A stretch of 64,000 bases of DNA, taken from assembly GCF_023078275.1 (NCBI RefSeq), contig NC_062979.1, positions 20,875,848-20,939,847 of the forward strand. The letters are read 5' to 3'. Numbering within the stretch: position 1 is the stretch's first letter; every line of letters starts with the position of its first letter. Origin of the DNA: Leguminivora glycinivorella (taxonomy: Eukaryota; Arthropoda; Insecta; Lepidoptera; Tortricidae). A program made the position numbers and the translations under genes. Under the pieces are notes generated by a model. It was not told the origin of the DNA and did no database searches. It saw nothing but the letters and a program-made list of their open reading frames with translations. Shown in pieces: positions 63,332 through 64,000 of this stretch.

Positions 63332-64000
63332 GGGTACCCAACATTGTAATCTCAATTTTCATCACTCATCAGGGTTTTATTTCTTTTCTACCCGATCTCA
63401 ACCAATCATCCTTGACGCTATTATACTATCGGAGTACTATTTCAAGACATGCTTACAATATTTATTATTGACACAAGTAAATCTTTATTTACAATAAGCT
63501 CTTATAATTATAATCTCTAATGTCTTAACAATGTCAAACAATATCTAATGTTCTAATGTCTTTATTTTTATTTCTGTATGATTTAATTGCTGGACATAGA
63601 CACATGTCATCCAAATAGTAGGTAATTACTTACAAAAAGAGACTTGCTCACATAGGGTACTTGTCTTCACACAAAACTGATAGAAAAAATTTTGATGTGA
63701 TCATGATGCCGAGCTAGAAACCCGTAATGTTCGCATAAATCCTTTCGTCGGCATCGAAGTACGGCCCGTACTATATACAACAGCAAGCAACAGGCAACAC
63801 TGTCAACACATTTGTGATCCCTATTACCACGGCATAAAGTCTAACGATAGTCAGTTAAAGGTGTTGCTGTTTGTGCCATGGATTCGGTATTAGTTAAGGC
63901 GCCTTAGGTAAGATCGCGCAAGCGCGTCCTGTTTAAATGCATCAGTTACTGGCAATGTGCAGTCGGTCATTATATTTATTAATACATTATTGAATGAATC
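63332..64000. other. Intron or spacer to the window edge
   Basis: No supported exon. A GTACGGCCCGTACTATATAC inverted motif near 63762 and an AT-rich remainder. Confidence 0.45.

Noticed and set aside
1..64000. CRISPR array, bacterial operon or plasmid signatures
   Set aside because: Introns, SINEs and LINEs show this is an insect nuclear genome; the 80-bp array at 62.7 kb has no spacer structure.
1..64000. Integrated virus
   Set aside because: No capsid, polymerase or envelope-like frame; the only reverse-transcriptase fragments are non-LTR retrotransposon ends.

Overview
The window is nuclear DNA of an insect, almost certainly a moth or butterfly. The host genes are split by short-exon introns with GT/AG borders. 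The introns and spacers are AT-rich and packed with repeats typical of Lepidoptera: tRNA-headed SINEs, 3' ends of non-LTR retrotransposons, many terminal-inverted-repeat elements, and the short 'GCGAAGCCGCGGG' class of dispersed repeat. The species cannot be named from the sequence.

Host genes in order: (1) 432-5441 (+), the 3' part (8 exons, 471 codons in the window) of an unrecognised helical, armadillo-like protein. (2) 6716-7627 (-), an unrecognised single-exon membrane protein of 303 residues. (3) 8075-27439 (+), a complete exportin-4 (XPO4) gene, 15 exons, 1099 residues, all splice phases consistent; it is divergent from gene 2 across about 450 bp. (4) 35400-36179 (-), an unrecognised single-exon gene of 259 residues. 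(5) 40827-41100 (-), the last exon of a small glutaredoxin-like protein (C5orf63/DUF836 type). (6) 41404-45865 (-), acetyl-CoA acetyltransferase (thiolase), two coding exons. (7) 54046 to past the right edge (+), an SLC6-family orphan transporter with a long acidic/serine-rich N terminus, probably the bedraggled type.

The most unusual feature is a repeated pattern of exon-centred tandem duplication. Four XPO4 exons (7, 8, 11, 12) are followed in the next intron by one to three decayed or partly intact copies of the same exon plus flanking intron, at periods of roughly 230-400 bp. The neighbouring SLC6 gene shows it twice more: the TM1 exon has three trailing copies at a period near 153 bp, and a putative short exon lies inside an array whose 80-bp units resemble that exon. 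Several copies keep reading frame and splice donor and differ mainly at synonymous sites. Others carry frameshifts, stops or TE insertions.

The rest is repeat-rich. Well-delimited elements include a 1.9-kb foldback element with perfect 8-bp target duplications that carries tandem telomere-like CCTAA tracts (19081-20976), a 2.0-kb hAT-type element (49053-51040) holding nested MITEs and a SINE, a second hAT-like element (31823-32689), a 0.7-kb near-palindrome inside the thiolase intron (42711-43428), and pogo-like MITEs. The spacers 27440-35399, 36180-40620, 45866-54045 and 57792-64000 hold repeats and no further gene that I can support.
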